A stretch of 42,584 nucleotides of DNA from Thiotrichales bacterium (GCA_947476405.1 CANJQG010000012.1:1-42584); one strand, 5' to 3'; counted from the first letter of the stretch, positions 1 through 6,645 are shown. Notes: generated by a model from the sequence alone, not told the origin. Numbers and translations: made by a program.

Positions 1-67
1 AGCCTGATTGCTCCCAATCGTCTGACAACCTCTGCCATTCGCTCAGATCTGCTTCTCTTTTTAACAT
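1..67 (-). CDS. IS66-like accessory protein TnpA, N-terminus only
   Basis: The minus strand starts an ORF at an ATG at 67 that runs off the left edge, so only about 22 codons are visible (start MLKREADLSEWQRL). An AGGAG ribosome binding site lies a few bases upstream of the ATG. The pattern W-(x)n-W-x-x-SG resembles the start of the small IS66-family accessory protein (usually W...W..SGLSQ..FC). If this is right, an insertion sequence begins left of the window and its end lies between 68 and about 140, where it could have removed the N-terminus of the dehydrogenase gene. I could not identify the terminal inverted repeat. The visible part is short, so the family call is tentative. Confidence 0.4.
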   Translation of the reverse strand, partial: MLKREADLSEWQRLSDDWEQSG

Positions 68-137
68 GTTTGCTCCTGCTTGGTTAATTCAGCCAGGAGT
101 GTCTCATGTTTTATTTTAGGCCGTTAGATGCGGTTGT

Positions 138-521
138 TTGAACGCATACCGTATGTCTACAGTTAAAGGTGGCAAAGGTGGGGTAATTGTTAATGTTTCG
201 TCCAGAGCAGCTTGTCTTGGTTCTGCGAATGAATATGTCGATTATGCTGCTTCAAAAGGTGCGGTAGATACGTTCACAATAGGTTTATCGCGAGAAGTCG
301 CAAATGAAGGAATTCGTGTAAATGCAGTGCGTCCTGGTTTTATCTATACTGACATGCATGCAGATGGCGGAGAGCCAGGCCGTGTTGAACGTCTCGCACC
401 TAGTTTGCCGATGCAGCGTGGTGGGCAGCCTAAAGAAGTGGCTGAGGCGATCATATGGTTGCTTTCAGATAAAGCATCGTATACGACTGGCAGTTTTATT
501 GATGTATCAGGCGGGAGATAA
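138..521 (+). pseudogene. Short-chain dehydrogenase/reductase (SDR), N-terminally truncated
   Basis: The 127 codons match the C-terminal half of a classical SDR oxidoreductase: the strand ending in NVSS with the catalytic serine, the YxxxK motif as YAASK, then NAVRPGFIYTDM and the C-terminal TGSFIDVSGG. SDRs are usually about 250 residues. The Rossmann N-terminus with its TGxxxGIG cofactor loop is absent, and a TAG stop at 117-119 closes the frame upstream, so no full-length reading exists. The TTG at 138 is only the first possible start. The protein cannot bind NAD(P) in the usual way and is best treated as a remnant, possibly cut by the insertion sequence at the left edge. It ends 2 bases before the next start codon, so the two genes were probably once one operon. 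Confidence 0.8.
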
Positions 522-523
522 GA

Positions 524-1741
524 ATGGCCTTGGGTGTTAAAAAAATATTGACCATGATAGATAACGTACGTGCAGGCTGTCCTCGCATTCTTGCCCCGTG
601 TTATGAAGATACAGTGGCTCGTCCCGGACATCAGCCACTGATAAGGCAATATACTTTAATGCGACTTTCTCATAAAACAGGGGCTGGAGTAGTAAAGAAA
701 GAATTAGATTTAGACAAAACTCATGATGATCTTCGGATTTCATCCTATGCACTGGGCATTGCTGGCGGTGCCTCAAACGTTGTTTTAGCAAAGATGAGTG
801 CGGAAGTGCTGATTAGCTTGCCAGATGGCTCTTCTGTCCGTGATTTTATTGTATTTGACTTAAAAATTCCTGGAGCAGGAAAAGGGATTTCATATGATTT
901 TTTGCGGGATCTTTATGGTGGAAGAGATAATCTGTATCCTGTAATGAAATACTTTTACGATGAAGGGCGAGGCATAGCCAATGCCGCTGGACATAAGCAT
1001 GGGACTGAGCCTGCTTATGATTGTGATACGACGGCGCATGATCAATATATCCTGCATACAGAGCAAATGCTGGTTGCCTATCTTGCACATCCTAAGGCAT
1101 CAGAAATGTTGGTGGCCCGCTTGAGAGCTGAAATACGAGGCAAACATCCTTATGCTCAGATGACTAAAGTGTATAATATGTCTTTGCATATGCATTCTAC
1201 CAAAACATGCTGCTCACCTTGTGAATACTCATTAGTGGGTTTAATGAATTCCCCTGATGCAGTCAATTTAACCGAGGGGGCAGGCGTTCATAAAAAAACT
1301 ATTTTGGTTTTTTCATTTTTGCATCATTTTCAGGAGAAATGCCTCATTCCTAGCGAAGTCATGAATTTTACTTTGCCTGAAGGCTCACCTTTTCAATTGT
1401 TAGTGACTGTGACGGCAGATGACCATGATGCAGCGCATAAGGCTGCTTTGCCTATTGCTGTTGAAATGGCTGATCCAAGGCAGCGAGCTTTTGAGATTTC
1501 ATTAAAACATGATCCTGCGGTATGTCGACAAGTTTTTCAAACAAAGTTTAGCGTTCCATTTTACTATGATACTGCAGTGCGTATGGGATTGGCAGACACT
1601 AATCTTGCTGATAAAACGGTAGCCATGAGTGGTTCGACCAAGACAAAAGGAAGTGCTGCGACCATAGGGAAAATGAATGCTATTCGCAAAGGAGAAGGCG
1701 ATATTTCTGACTCCATGGCTCGATTAGGGTTTGGCAAGTAA
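524..1741 (+). CDS. Hypothetical protein with possible deaminase-like zinc motif
   Basis: 405 residues, starting 2 bases after the SDR remnant stop, with a purine-rich GGGAGA just upstream. I do not recognise the family with certainty. The chain has H178-x-E180 (HTEQML) followed by C230-x-x-C233 (CCSPCEY). This spacing and order resemble the HxE...CxxC zinc site of cytidine-deaminase-fold proteins, including the OTT_1508-like group. It has no signal peptide or membrane segment. The C-terminus (about 360-405) is rich in Lys, Gly and Ser and looks flexible. The last 18 bases overlap the tail of the convergent ProQ-like gene. A toxin or effector role is possible but unproven. If the zinc reading is wrong it is simply an unknown soluble protein. 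Confidence 0.75.
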   Translation: MALGVKKILTMIDNVRAGCPRILAPCYEDTVARPGHQPLIRQYTLMRLSHKTGAGVVKKELDLDKTHDDLRISSYALGIAGGASNVVLAKMSAEVLISLPDGSSVRDFIVFDLKIPGAGKGISYDFLRDLYGGRDNLYPVMKYFYDEGRGIANAAGHKHGTEPAYDCDTTAHDQYILHTEQMLVAYLAHPKASEMLVARLRAEIRGKHPYAQMTKVYNMSLHMHSTKTCCSPCEYSLVGLMNSPDAVNLTEGAGVHKKTILVFSFLHHFQEKCLIPSEVMNFTLPEGSPFQLLVTVTADDHDAAHKAALPIAVEMADPRQRAFEISLKHDPAVCRQVFQTKFSVPFYYDTAVRMGLADTNLADKTVAMSGSTKTKGSAATIGKMNAIRKGEGDISDSMARLGFGK

Positions 1742-2137
1742 AGTAGCGCTTGAAAGCTTACCCTTGCTATATTCTTTTTCAGATTCTTGGATGATTGTAG
1801 CAACTGAGCCATCAAGATTGTGGCGGTGATTATGCGCAATCACGGCGAGTAAATAGGCCTCTTGGCGAGTCCATACGGCTAAACTGGAGCGTAGAAGAAT
1901 GACAGAAAATAGAGGGTGTTCTTTGCGGATTTGTTTTTCAATGCCGATGGCTAAGGGCAATGGTTTTTGAGCGTTAAACACTAGCGGATGCTGCTTTTCC
2001 AATTGTTGAAGAGCCTCTTTTACTTGGTTAAAACGGCTTTTAGGTTTGGATGGCGCTGCTTTTTTCACTTCCAGTGATTTTTTGAGCACTCCAAGTGCTT
2101 GAAAAGAATTCAGTGTAACTGAGTCATTATTTTTCAT
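1724..2137 (-). CDS. ProQ/FinO-family RNA chaperone
   Basis: About 137 residues from the ATG at 2137, chosen because GGAAG lies 8 or so bases upstream; a longer reading to 2191 lacks a ribosome binding site. The core has the ProQ/FinO pattern: a run of helices with LEKQHPLVFN, then PLPLAIGIEKQI, LLRSSLAVWT, and a final AYLLAV. The N-terminus (about 15-40) is Lys-rich, as is common in this family. FinO-like proteins bind stem-loops with a single-stranded 3' tail and control sRNA-mRNA pairing. Many plasmids and ICEs carry one to regulate transfer. Here it lies within 1.5-4 kb of two hairpin-array leaders, which are candidate RNA partners (inference). It is divergent from the gene starting at 2271. 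Confidence 0.75.
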   Translation of the reverse strand: MKNNDSVTLNSFQALGVLKKSLEVKKAAPSKPKSRFNQVKEALQQLEKQHPLVFNAQKPLPLAIGIEKQIRKEHPLFSVILLRSSLAVWTRQEAYLLAVIAHNHRHNLDGSVATIIQESEKEYSKGKLSSATLLAKP

Positions 2138-2270
2138 TATGGCTTCCAAGTTGTTTTTGGCTATTATCCCACTGATCAATGGAATTGCCAATTGTCTGAT
2201 GCATTGTCTGATGCATTTGTTCAGTGAATCAGAGTGTGTTAGGCTGCGATTAAATCAAATGGAGGCCGAG

Positions 2271-3134
2271 ATGAGCCTTGCCGCATTTAAGAAAAATTAC
2301 ACTGAGATATTCGTCTCCTTAACCCCGTTGAATGGGGGCCAGCAGTGGCATCGCTTAGAACGTCTTAATGAGTTGGGTGGACTGGTAGAGCAGTGGCTCA
2401 GTGACGCATTTAATGCAAGGGTAGAGAAGGAGCTTGATGATCCAGAGGATACGTCCGATATGGAAATCTGGAGCGAAGCCTGTGCAAGGATGTGGGACAA
2501 TACAGACGCGCTAAATGAAATTCTCCGTACAGGGGCTCAAGATTTTATGATCATTAATACCCCTGAACTGACAGAGCAAGAATGGGATAGGTTGCAGCTT
2601 GCAGAGAATTGGAAGGATCAACAGGCCTTTAAATACTGGAAGAAGCTGACTGCTCAGCGCTCTTTTGCCCAGTTGACAGATGAATTACAGTTAAATGAAG
2701 AGGCCTGCAAAGATATGTTTTTTGTTGAGCCGCATGTATATCGCCATTGGATGAAGGAAGGGGCACCACGTTATGTGATGGATCAGCTGAGTTTTTTTGA
2801 GGCGGCCATGGAGGATTTGGTGGATGAATGGGTTGGCTATGTATCCTCTGCAATATTAACATTATTTGATGCGAAGCCCGAAAAGATTGGAGTCCCCGCT
2901 TATGCAAGCTTAGAAGCTTACCGTGCCTGCGAGCCGGAATTAGCTAGAGACCTGCGCTTTTTAAGTTTGTTTGAATGCTTTAGCAGAGCATTGCTCAAAG
3001 AGCTGACTATCAAGAATATTCACGCGCAGCCGGTACGAATTCGTGCCAAAGAATATTTTGCCTGGCTGAAGAGGGAGCATTGCGTTTCCACACCCAGTGC
3101 ACGAATCTTGTTTTCTACAAAAACGCTCCCTTAA
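2271..3134 (+). CDS. Hypothetical protein, element-associated
   Basis: 287 residues from the ATG at 2271, chosen because GGAGG at 2261-2265 is ideally placed. The frame is open back to 2139, but that upstream part has no ribosome binding site and would overlap the ProQ-like gene's start region. The protein is acidic and rich in Trp and Leu, predicted mainly helical, with no signal peptide or membrane span. I do not recognise a domain. A perfect 13-bp hairpin lies 18 bases after the stop and may end transcription. Its position beside a ProQ/FinO gene and upstream of the recombinases suggests a maintenance or regulatory role, but nothing in the sequence proves this. Confidence 0.65.
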   Translation: MSLAAFKKNYTEIFVSLTPLNGGQQWHRLERLNELGGLVEQWLSDAFNARVEKELDDPEDTSDMEIWSEACARMWDNTDALNEILRTGAQDFMIINTPELTEQEWDRLQLAENWKDQQAFKYWKKLTAQRSFAQLTDELQLNEEACKDMFFVEPHVYRHWMKEGAPRYVMDQLSFFEAAMEDLVDEWVGYVSSAILTLFDAKPEKIGVPAYASLEAYRACEPELARDLRFLSLFECFSRALLKELTIKNIHAQPVRIRAKEYFAWLKREHCVSTPSARILFSTKTLP

Positions 3135-3152
3135 ATTTTGTATTTTTAGAAC

Positions 3153-3182
3153 ACGTCACGGGGGGATTTCCCCCCGTGACGT
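3153..3182 (+). terminator. Perfect 13-bp GC-rich hairpin, likely terminator
   Basis: The arms ACGTCACGGGGGG and CCCCCCGTGACGT pair perfectly around an ATTT loop. The sequence after it is only moderately T-rich (TGTTCTTT). The position 18 bases after the stop codon at 3134 fits a terminator for the upstream gene. The symmetry means it could work in both directions. Confidence 0.6.
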
Positions 3183-3420
3183 TGTTCTTTCAACGTTTTC
3201 AAAATAAAGAGCCAAAGCCAGTTTCTGGCTTTGTACAAACTCAGAAATTGAGCCTGCAAAGCAGGCGAATAAAAATTTAAAATCGAGGATTTTCGGGCAA
3301 TGCAGACGCTTTGTCTGAAAATCAGAGTCTTTTTCAGCGAAGTTTTTTTTGCTGAGGGGCTTGCGGACTTTTTTAGAATGTAAAACAGTCTAAAGCTGTC
3401 CTGGTCGGACAGGATATAGG
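3183..3420. other. Hairpin-rich intergenic DNA
   Basis: No convincing gene. Several short perfect inverted repeats follow each other: AAAGCCAG/CTGGCTTT at 3214-3232, GCCTGC/GCAGGC at 3252-3266, CAGAC/GTCTG at 3303-3317 and TCAGC/GCTGA at about 3334-3356 around a T-rich loop. A 66-codon frame overlapping this DNA (3080-3280) looks like chance. The cluster could be stacked terminators, a transfer origin or a replication-related site; none can be chosen from sequence alone. Confidence 0.45.
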
Positions 3421-3479
3421 TATTTTTCTTTTAAAATAGTATGCTTTATTTCATGCTTAAAATAAATTTAAAATACTTA

Positions 3480-3508
3480 TTGCATTTAAAAAATAATAGA
3501 TGTACAAT
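3480..3508 (+). promoter_or_regulatory. Promoter for hairpin-array leader copy 1
   Basis: -35 TTGCAT at 3480-3485, a 17-base spacer, and -10 TACAAT at 3503-3508. It lies just upstream of the first structured leader, in the same relative place as the stronger promoter before copy 2. Confidence 0.5.
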
Positions 3509-3529
3509 ATGATCATAAGAATAACGTAA

Positions 3530-3832
3530 CTGATGAAGAGCTGAGACGCTCTGAAACTCTTAAGAAATAAAAAGAGTCTTACAAAACCACCATTACCCTT
3601 GAATCCTTGTGGAGATCGTTTAGAAAAGGGGATCTGTACATCGTATCAGCTATAGTGCTGGTATTGGGGCCGAAAGGTCTCTCATCTGTGTTGCTATAGT
3701 GCAACATACGTCCAAGATAAATCATTCCTGGAATCATCGCTGGTTGCTATAGTGCACCAGATGTTCTTTTGCACTCGTAATGGAACTCATCTTGCGGGCT
3801 ATAAGCCCTCAACGTTTCTGGTTATCCAGAAA
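3530..3832 (+). ncRNA. Structured tandem-hairpin leader or sRNA, copy 1
   Basis: A hairpin-rich segment repeated at 6137-6476. In order: GAGC/GCTC (3538-3551); ACTCTT/AAGAGT (about 3556-3577); AGATC/GATCT around 3613-3635; GTATCAGC/GCTGGTAT with loop TATAGT (3643-3664); GGGGCC-GAAA-GGTCTC (3666-3681); TGTTGC/GCAACA with loop TATAGT (3689-3706); CTGGT(T)GC/GCACCAG with loop TATAGT (3740-3760); GGGCT/AGCCC with loop ATA (3796-3808); and TTTCTGG/CCAGAAA with loop TTAT (3815-3832). The TATA-loop hairpins are each preceded by CATC at 3639, 3683, 3735 and 3788. No strong T-run ends it, so the transcript may continue into the RHH-like gene at 3947 as a leader of about 430 nt. I do not recognise it as a described RNA family. 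Confidence 0.6.
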
Positions 3833-3946
3833 ATTAAAATCAAATAAATGAAGCACGAAAAAAGTACATTGAAAATGAATGTGAGTAAAATCGCGGTGTT
3901 CAATACCTATTGAAGATCGTATTGTATCAATAAAACGGAGACCATC

Positions 3947-4162
3947 ATGGAAACAGACGTAATTGAAAATGAAGTAAATGGTTTGCAAGAACCCAGAAAA
4001 TTTTTATTGGATGACGAGTCATATGCACTACTCGCTGAAGCTCAGCGAAAAATTAGAGATGCGACTGAAATAACGCCAATATTAAGAAAAATCATCAATG
4101 CACTTGTGACCCCAGAAGCAGTTGAAAAGGTAACGCGTGAATTGATCAAGAAGTACGAGTAG
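3947..4162 (+). CDS. Small ribbon-helix-helix-like DNA-binding protein
   Basis: 71 residues with an excellent start (CGGAG 8 bases upstream of the ATG). After an acidic N-terminus, residues about 17-22 (RKFLLD) could be the DNA-contacting strand, followed by helices at about 23-38 and 42-54 (TPILRKIINALV). This order resembles the ribbon-helix-helix fold of small transcription factors and accessory proteins. It sits between the first hairpin-array leader and the recombinases, so a role as their regulator or as a recombination directionality factor is reasonable. The fold is inferred from pattern only; I see no exact family match. Confidence 0.6.
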   Translation: METDVIENEVNGLQEPRKFLLDDESYALLAEAQRKIRDATEITPILRKIINALVTPEAVEKVTRELIKKYE

Positions 4163-4347
4163 CCTATTTAATATTAACCAACCAAAAGGAGTGATCAGTC
4201 TAGAAAAGTAATGAATGATGCCACTTGTTAGAGCCTTGGGCGCGTAAGCGCTGTATCCTGGAGAGGTATCTCTAGGGACGCTTGACAATGCACTAAACGT
4301 AAAAATGATACACAGCATCGATTACAGAAAGACCGAAATAACCGAAT
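4163..4347 (+). promoter_or_regulatory. Leader and possible promoter before the recombinases
   Basis: Holds two short hairpins, GCGC-gtaa-GCGC near 4240 and a CCTxGAGA/TCTCxAGG stem near 4257-4275. A promoter-like pair follows: TTGACA at 4282-4287, an 18-base spacer and TGATAC at 4306-4311. The recombinase operon could start here, or be read through from the promoter at 3480. Confidence 0.4.
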
Positions 4348-5190
4348 ATGAGTACAAACCTACATTATAGAAAAAAACAGTTTACTGGGGAGTTGCTGCG
4401 TCATCTCGCAAAGCTGCCGAGTGGATCGTGGACATATCGACAATATTGCAAAGTGACTTTAAAAGATCTGGCAAATGATTTGGCTTTTCTCGGAGTTTTA
4501 CCTTTGAGAGCGCAGGATTTAAATCCAGAGCGTTTGCTCGAATTGGTCAAATATTGGCAAATGTTTAAGTTGAGCCCGAAAACGATCAAGAATAAATTGG
4601 CGATGTTGCGACGAGTATTATCTGCATATGAAAAACCGATTGAGATCCCCACGAATAAAGAACTTGGAGTAATTGTAAAAACAACGCGAGCGGCCAACCT
4701 TCCAAAATTGCATATTGTAGATCCCAGCACGATTCAGCTCTATCCGGTATTTATCATTCAAGAAGTATGCACATTGCAGTATCTATTTGGCCTAAAGGTA
4801 GAAGAGGCGATGAAATTAGACATCAATATGCTTTATAAGGGATATGTCAAAGTGCCGCGTTCAATTAGTTTTAACAACAAAGACCGAACCATCCCCATCC
4901 ATTCAGCAGATCAGCAGGAATGCATTGCAAAGTTTAAAACGACGTTTAAAGGAATATTGCCCATCTCCAGAAATGACCGCCAGTGCTTTATTGCCCTATA
5001 CCAGAATGCCCTCAAACGATCCAAGATTTCACACAAAGAGTATTTTCGCCATTGTTATATCAAAAAACGTTATCAAGAATTATTCAAAGACCGCACAGAG
5101 CTTGAAGCTCTTGAGATTGTTAGGGCTGAAGTCGGCTATAGCAGAACAGATCAAATTGGGAGGGTGTTATCATGTCTAGAAAATTTTTGA
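4348..5190 (+). CDS. Tyrosine recombinase homologue lacking catalytic residues
   Basis: 280 residues. The N-terminal core-binding half (about 1-110) and the C-terminal half align with the integrase encoded directly downstream, but the active site is lost. The first catalytic arginine is lysine (K150 in FGLKVEEAMK, where the partner has FGLRREEAIK). In the HxxR box the His position is Glu (EYFRH against HGLRH). The LGHSR box is VGYSR. No tyrosine is present at the nucleophile position in the C-terminal tail. The gene is otherwise intact and its stop overlaps the next start by 19 bases, so the two proteins are probably made together. It may be a non-catalytic partner that binds att DNA or tunes direction. 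Decay of an ordinary integrase is less likely because the frame is open. Confidence 0.75.
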   Translation: MSTNLHYRKKQFTGELLRHLAKLPSGSWTYRQYCKVTLKDLANDLAFLGVLPLRAQDLNPERLLELVKYWQMFKLSPKTIKNKLAMLRRVLSAYEKPIEIPTNKELGVIVKTTRAANLPKLHIVDPSTIQLYPVFIIQEVCTLQYLFGLKVEEAMKLDINMLYKGYVKVPRSISFNNKDRTIPIHSADQQECIAKFKTTFKGILPISRNDRQCFIALYQNALKRSKISHKEYFRHCYIKKRYQELFKDRTELEALEIVRAEVGYSRTDQIGRVLSCLENF

Positions 5191-6074
5191 ACAACTGTTT
5201 ATACAGCGTCAGTATTGTCTTTAAGAATAGAAGTCGTTTTTTTGCGCGTCAGACCAACCATGATTATGTAGAGGGTATTCGGCATATGGTGAAAGAATTG
5301 CATGCATCAGGGTATCAGCTTTCAAATATTCAGCATATTAAACGTAAGCACGTTGATTTTTTGATTAAAGAATGGCAGGGCAGGGACTTGGACACCGCAA
5401 CGATTAAAAACCGACTTTCTCAGTTACGTTATTTGGCAGAGTTAATTAAAAAACCTAGCTTGTTACCCACAGAAAATCTGAGTCTTGGAATTGGAAAGCG
5501 CTCCTATATCAGCCTGTACAGTAAAGCAATTCACGACATCGATCTTTCAAAATTTGAAAATCCATTAATTCGGTACTCGGTGCAACTGCAGCAGAATTTT
5601 GGTTTAAGACGAGAGGAGGCGATTAAATTTGTGGCGAGCTATGCGGATTTAGGCGATAAGATACAACTGAAGCCCTCATGGACTAAAGGCGGGATTGGGC
5701 GAGAGATCCCGATCACAACTTTGGAGCAGCGCGCCTTGCTGGATGAGTTAAAGAAAGCGCTTGGGGCAGAGAAGTCTCTGATCCCTGATGGCAAGGATTA
5801 TGCATATCAAAAAGAGGTATATAAGGAAGCGGTAAAGCAGTCGGGATATACAAATCTGCATGGATTGCGGCACGCCTATGCGCAAAGGAGGTACTTTGAA
5901 CTCACCGATGCACTGACAGATGGTAAGGGCTGGCATGCGCCATTCAATGGGGGTAAAAAGCGTAAAGAATTAACGCTAGATGAGCGGGAGATTGATAATG
6001 CGGCTAAAGAGTCAATCGCCCAAGAATTGGGCCACTCCAGGCGAGAGGTCTCATCGATTTATATTGGTCGATAA
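5172..6074 (+). CDS. Tyrosine recombinase (integrase), catalytically complete
   Basis: 300 residues with the full active-site set: R146 in FGLRREEA, K172 in TKGG, H230-x-x-R233 in HGLRH, H288 in LGHSR and nucleophile Y297, three residues before the last residue. It has an N-terminal core-binding domain (about 20-115) and belongs to the integrase type common in MPF-G elements. It would cut and rejoin the element's att sites or resolve its dimers. It starts inside the end of the upstream inactive homologue (ATG at 5172), so translation is coupled. A near-perfect promoter starts 18 bases after its stop and drives the next segment. The target site cannot be seen because the element ends are outside the window. 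Confidence 0.85.
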   Translation: MSRKFLNNCLYSVSIVFKNRSRFFARQTNHDYVEGIRHMVKELHASGYQLSNIQHIKRKHVDFLIKEWQGRDLDTATIKNRLSQLRYLAELIKKPSLLPTENLSLGIGKRSYISLYSKAIHDIDLSKFENPLIRYSVQLQQNFGLRREEAIKFVASYADLGDKIQLKPSWTKGGIGREIPITTLEQRALLDELKKALGAEKSLIPDGKDYAYQKEVYKEAVKQSGYTNLHGLRHAYAQRRYFELTDALTDGKGWHAPFNGGKKRKELTLDEREIDNAAKESIAQELGHSRREVSSIYIGR

Positions 6075-6092
6075 ATAAACTTTAAAAAGGTG

Positions 6093-6120
6093 TTGACAAA
6101 TTATTTAAACAGTGTATAAT
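6093..6120 (+). promoter_or_regulatory. Strong sigma-70 promoter for leader copy 2
   Basis: Exact consensus -35 TTGACA (6093-6098) and -10 TATAAT (6115-6120) with a 16-base spacer, directly after the integrase stop. Transcription would begin near 6127 and enter the second tandem-hairpin leader. Confidence 0.8.
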
Positions 6121-6136
6121 GAAAACAATAAGGCAA

Positions 6137-6476
6137 CTGAAGATGAGCTGAGACGCTCTGAAACTCTGCAAAGAGTCTTGCAAAACCACCATTACCCTTG
6201 AATCCTTGTGGAGATCGTTTAGAAAAGGGGATCTGTACATCGTATCAGCTATAGTGCTGGTATTGGAACCGAAAGGTTTCTCATCTGTGTTGCTATAGTG
6301 CAACATACGTCCAAGATAAATCATTCCTGGAATCATCGCTGAAGCTATAAGCATCAGTTGTTGGATTGTTTTTCTCATAATTCAACTCATCGGATTTGCT
6401 ATAGTGCAAGTCTTTTTTCATAAGAAATTTCTTACTGAAAATCATCGTCGTGGCTATAAGCCAGGATTGCTTTTTT
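6137..6476 (+). ncRNA. Structured tandem-hairpin leader or sRNA, copy 2
   Basis: Same-direction copy of 3530-3832, with 161 aligned bases (6181-6341 against 3582-3742) differing at only 3 sites. Hairpins: GAGC/GCTC (6145-6158), ACTCT/AGAGT, AGATC/GATCT, GTATCAGC/GCTGGTAT (6242-6263), GGAACC-GAAA-GGTTTC (6265-6280), TGTTGC/GCAACA (6288-6305), CTGA-A-GCT/AGC-A-TCAG (6339-6357), GATTTGC/GCAAGTC (6393-6412), palindrome TAAGAAATTTCTTA (6421-6434) and TGGCT/AGCCA (6451-6463). CATC precedes the TATA-loop hairpins at 6238, 6282, 6334, 6388 and 6443. A T6 run at 6471-6476 could give partial termination. Otherwise this is a leader of about 520 nt for the gene at 6646. The 48-98 codon frames read on the other strand here are not convincing genes. 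Confidence 0.65.
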
Positions 6477-6577
6477 ACAAAGCTGAGTCTTGCCATAAAG
6501 ACGCATGATGTTTAACAACTGAAACATTCGAATAAAAGATTTTTTCTATTCACTGGCATAGCAATGTGCCATTTACC

Positions 6578-6643
6578 CAACCGGGGAAATACTCTCCGGC
6601 CAGGGGATATTTCTCCGCATTTTTAACAAAACAAGGAGAAATA
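6578..6643 (+). promoter_or_regulatory. Two-hairpin leader covering the ribosome binding site (L1)
   Basis: First hairpin: CCGG/CCGG (6581-6599) around GGAAATACTCT, with CCC and GGGG outside it. Second: TATTTCTCC (6608-6616) pairs perfectly over 9 bp with GGAGAAATA (6635-6643), which is the Shine-Dalgarno region of the gene at 6646. The layout recurs before the genes at 7176 and 8120. Confidence 0.6.
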
Positions 6644-6645
6644 AA

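Noticed and set aside
3080..3280. 66-codon frame over the hairpin region
   Set aside because: It overlaps a real gene end and a strong terminator hairpin, and its sequence is low in normal protein character.
3639..3808. Regular spacing of repeated hairpins as a CRISPR array
   Set aside because: The repeated core is only about 10 bases, the stems differ from unit to unit, there are no unique spacers of constant length and no cas genes nearby.
3639..6463. Hairpin arrays as integron attC sites
   Set aside because: The units lack the attC core GTTRRRY sites and extrahelical-base layout, there are no cassette genes between units, and the recombinases do not look like IntI.
6082..6496. Minus-strand frames of 98 and 67 codons across leader copy 2
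   Set aside because: They read through the structured repeat and strong plus-strand promoter, have no ribosome binding site, and are not kept as frames in copy 1.
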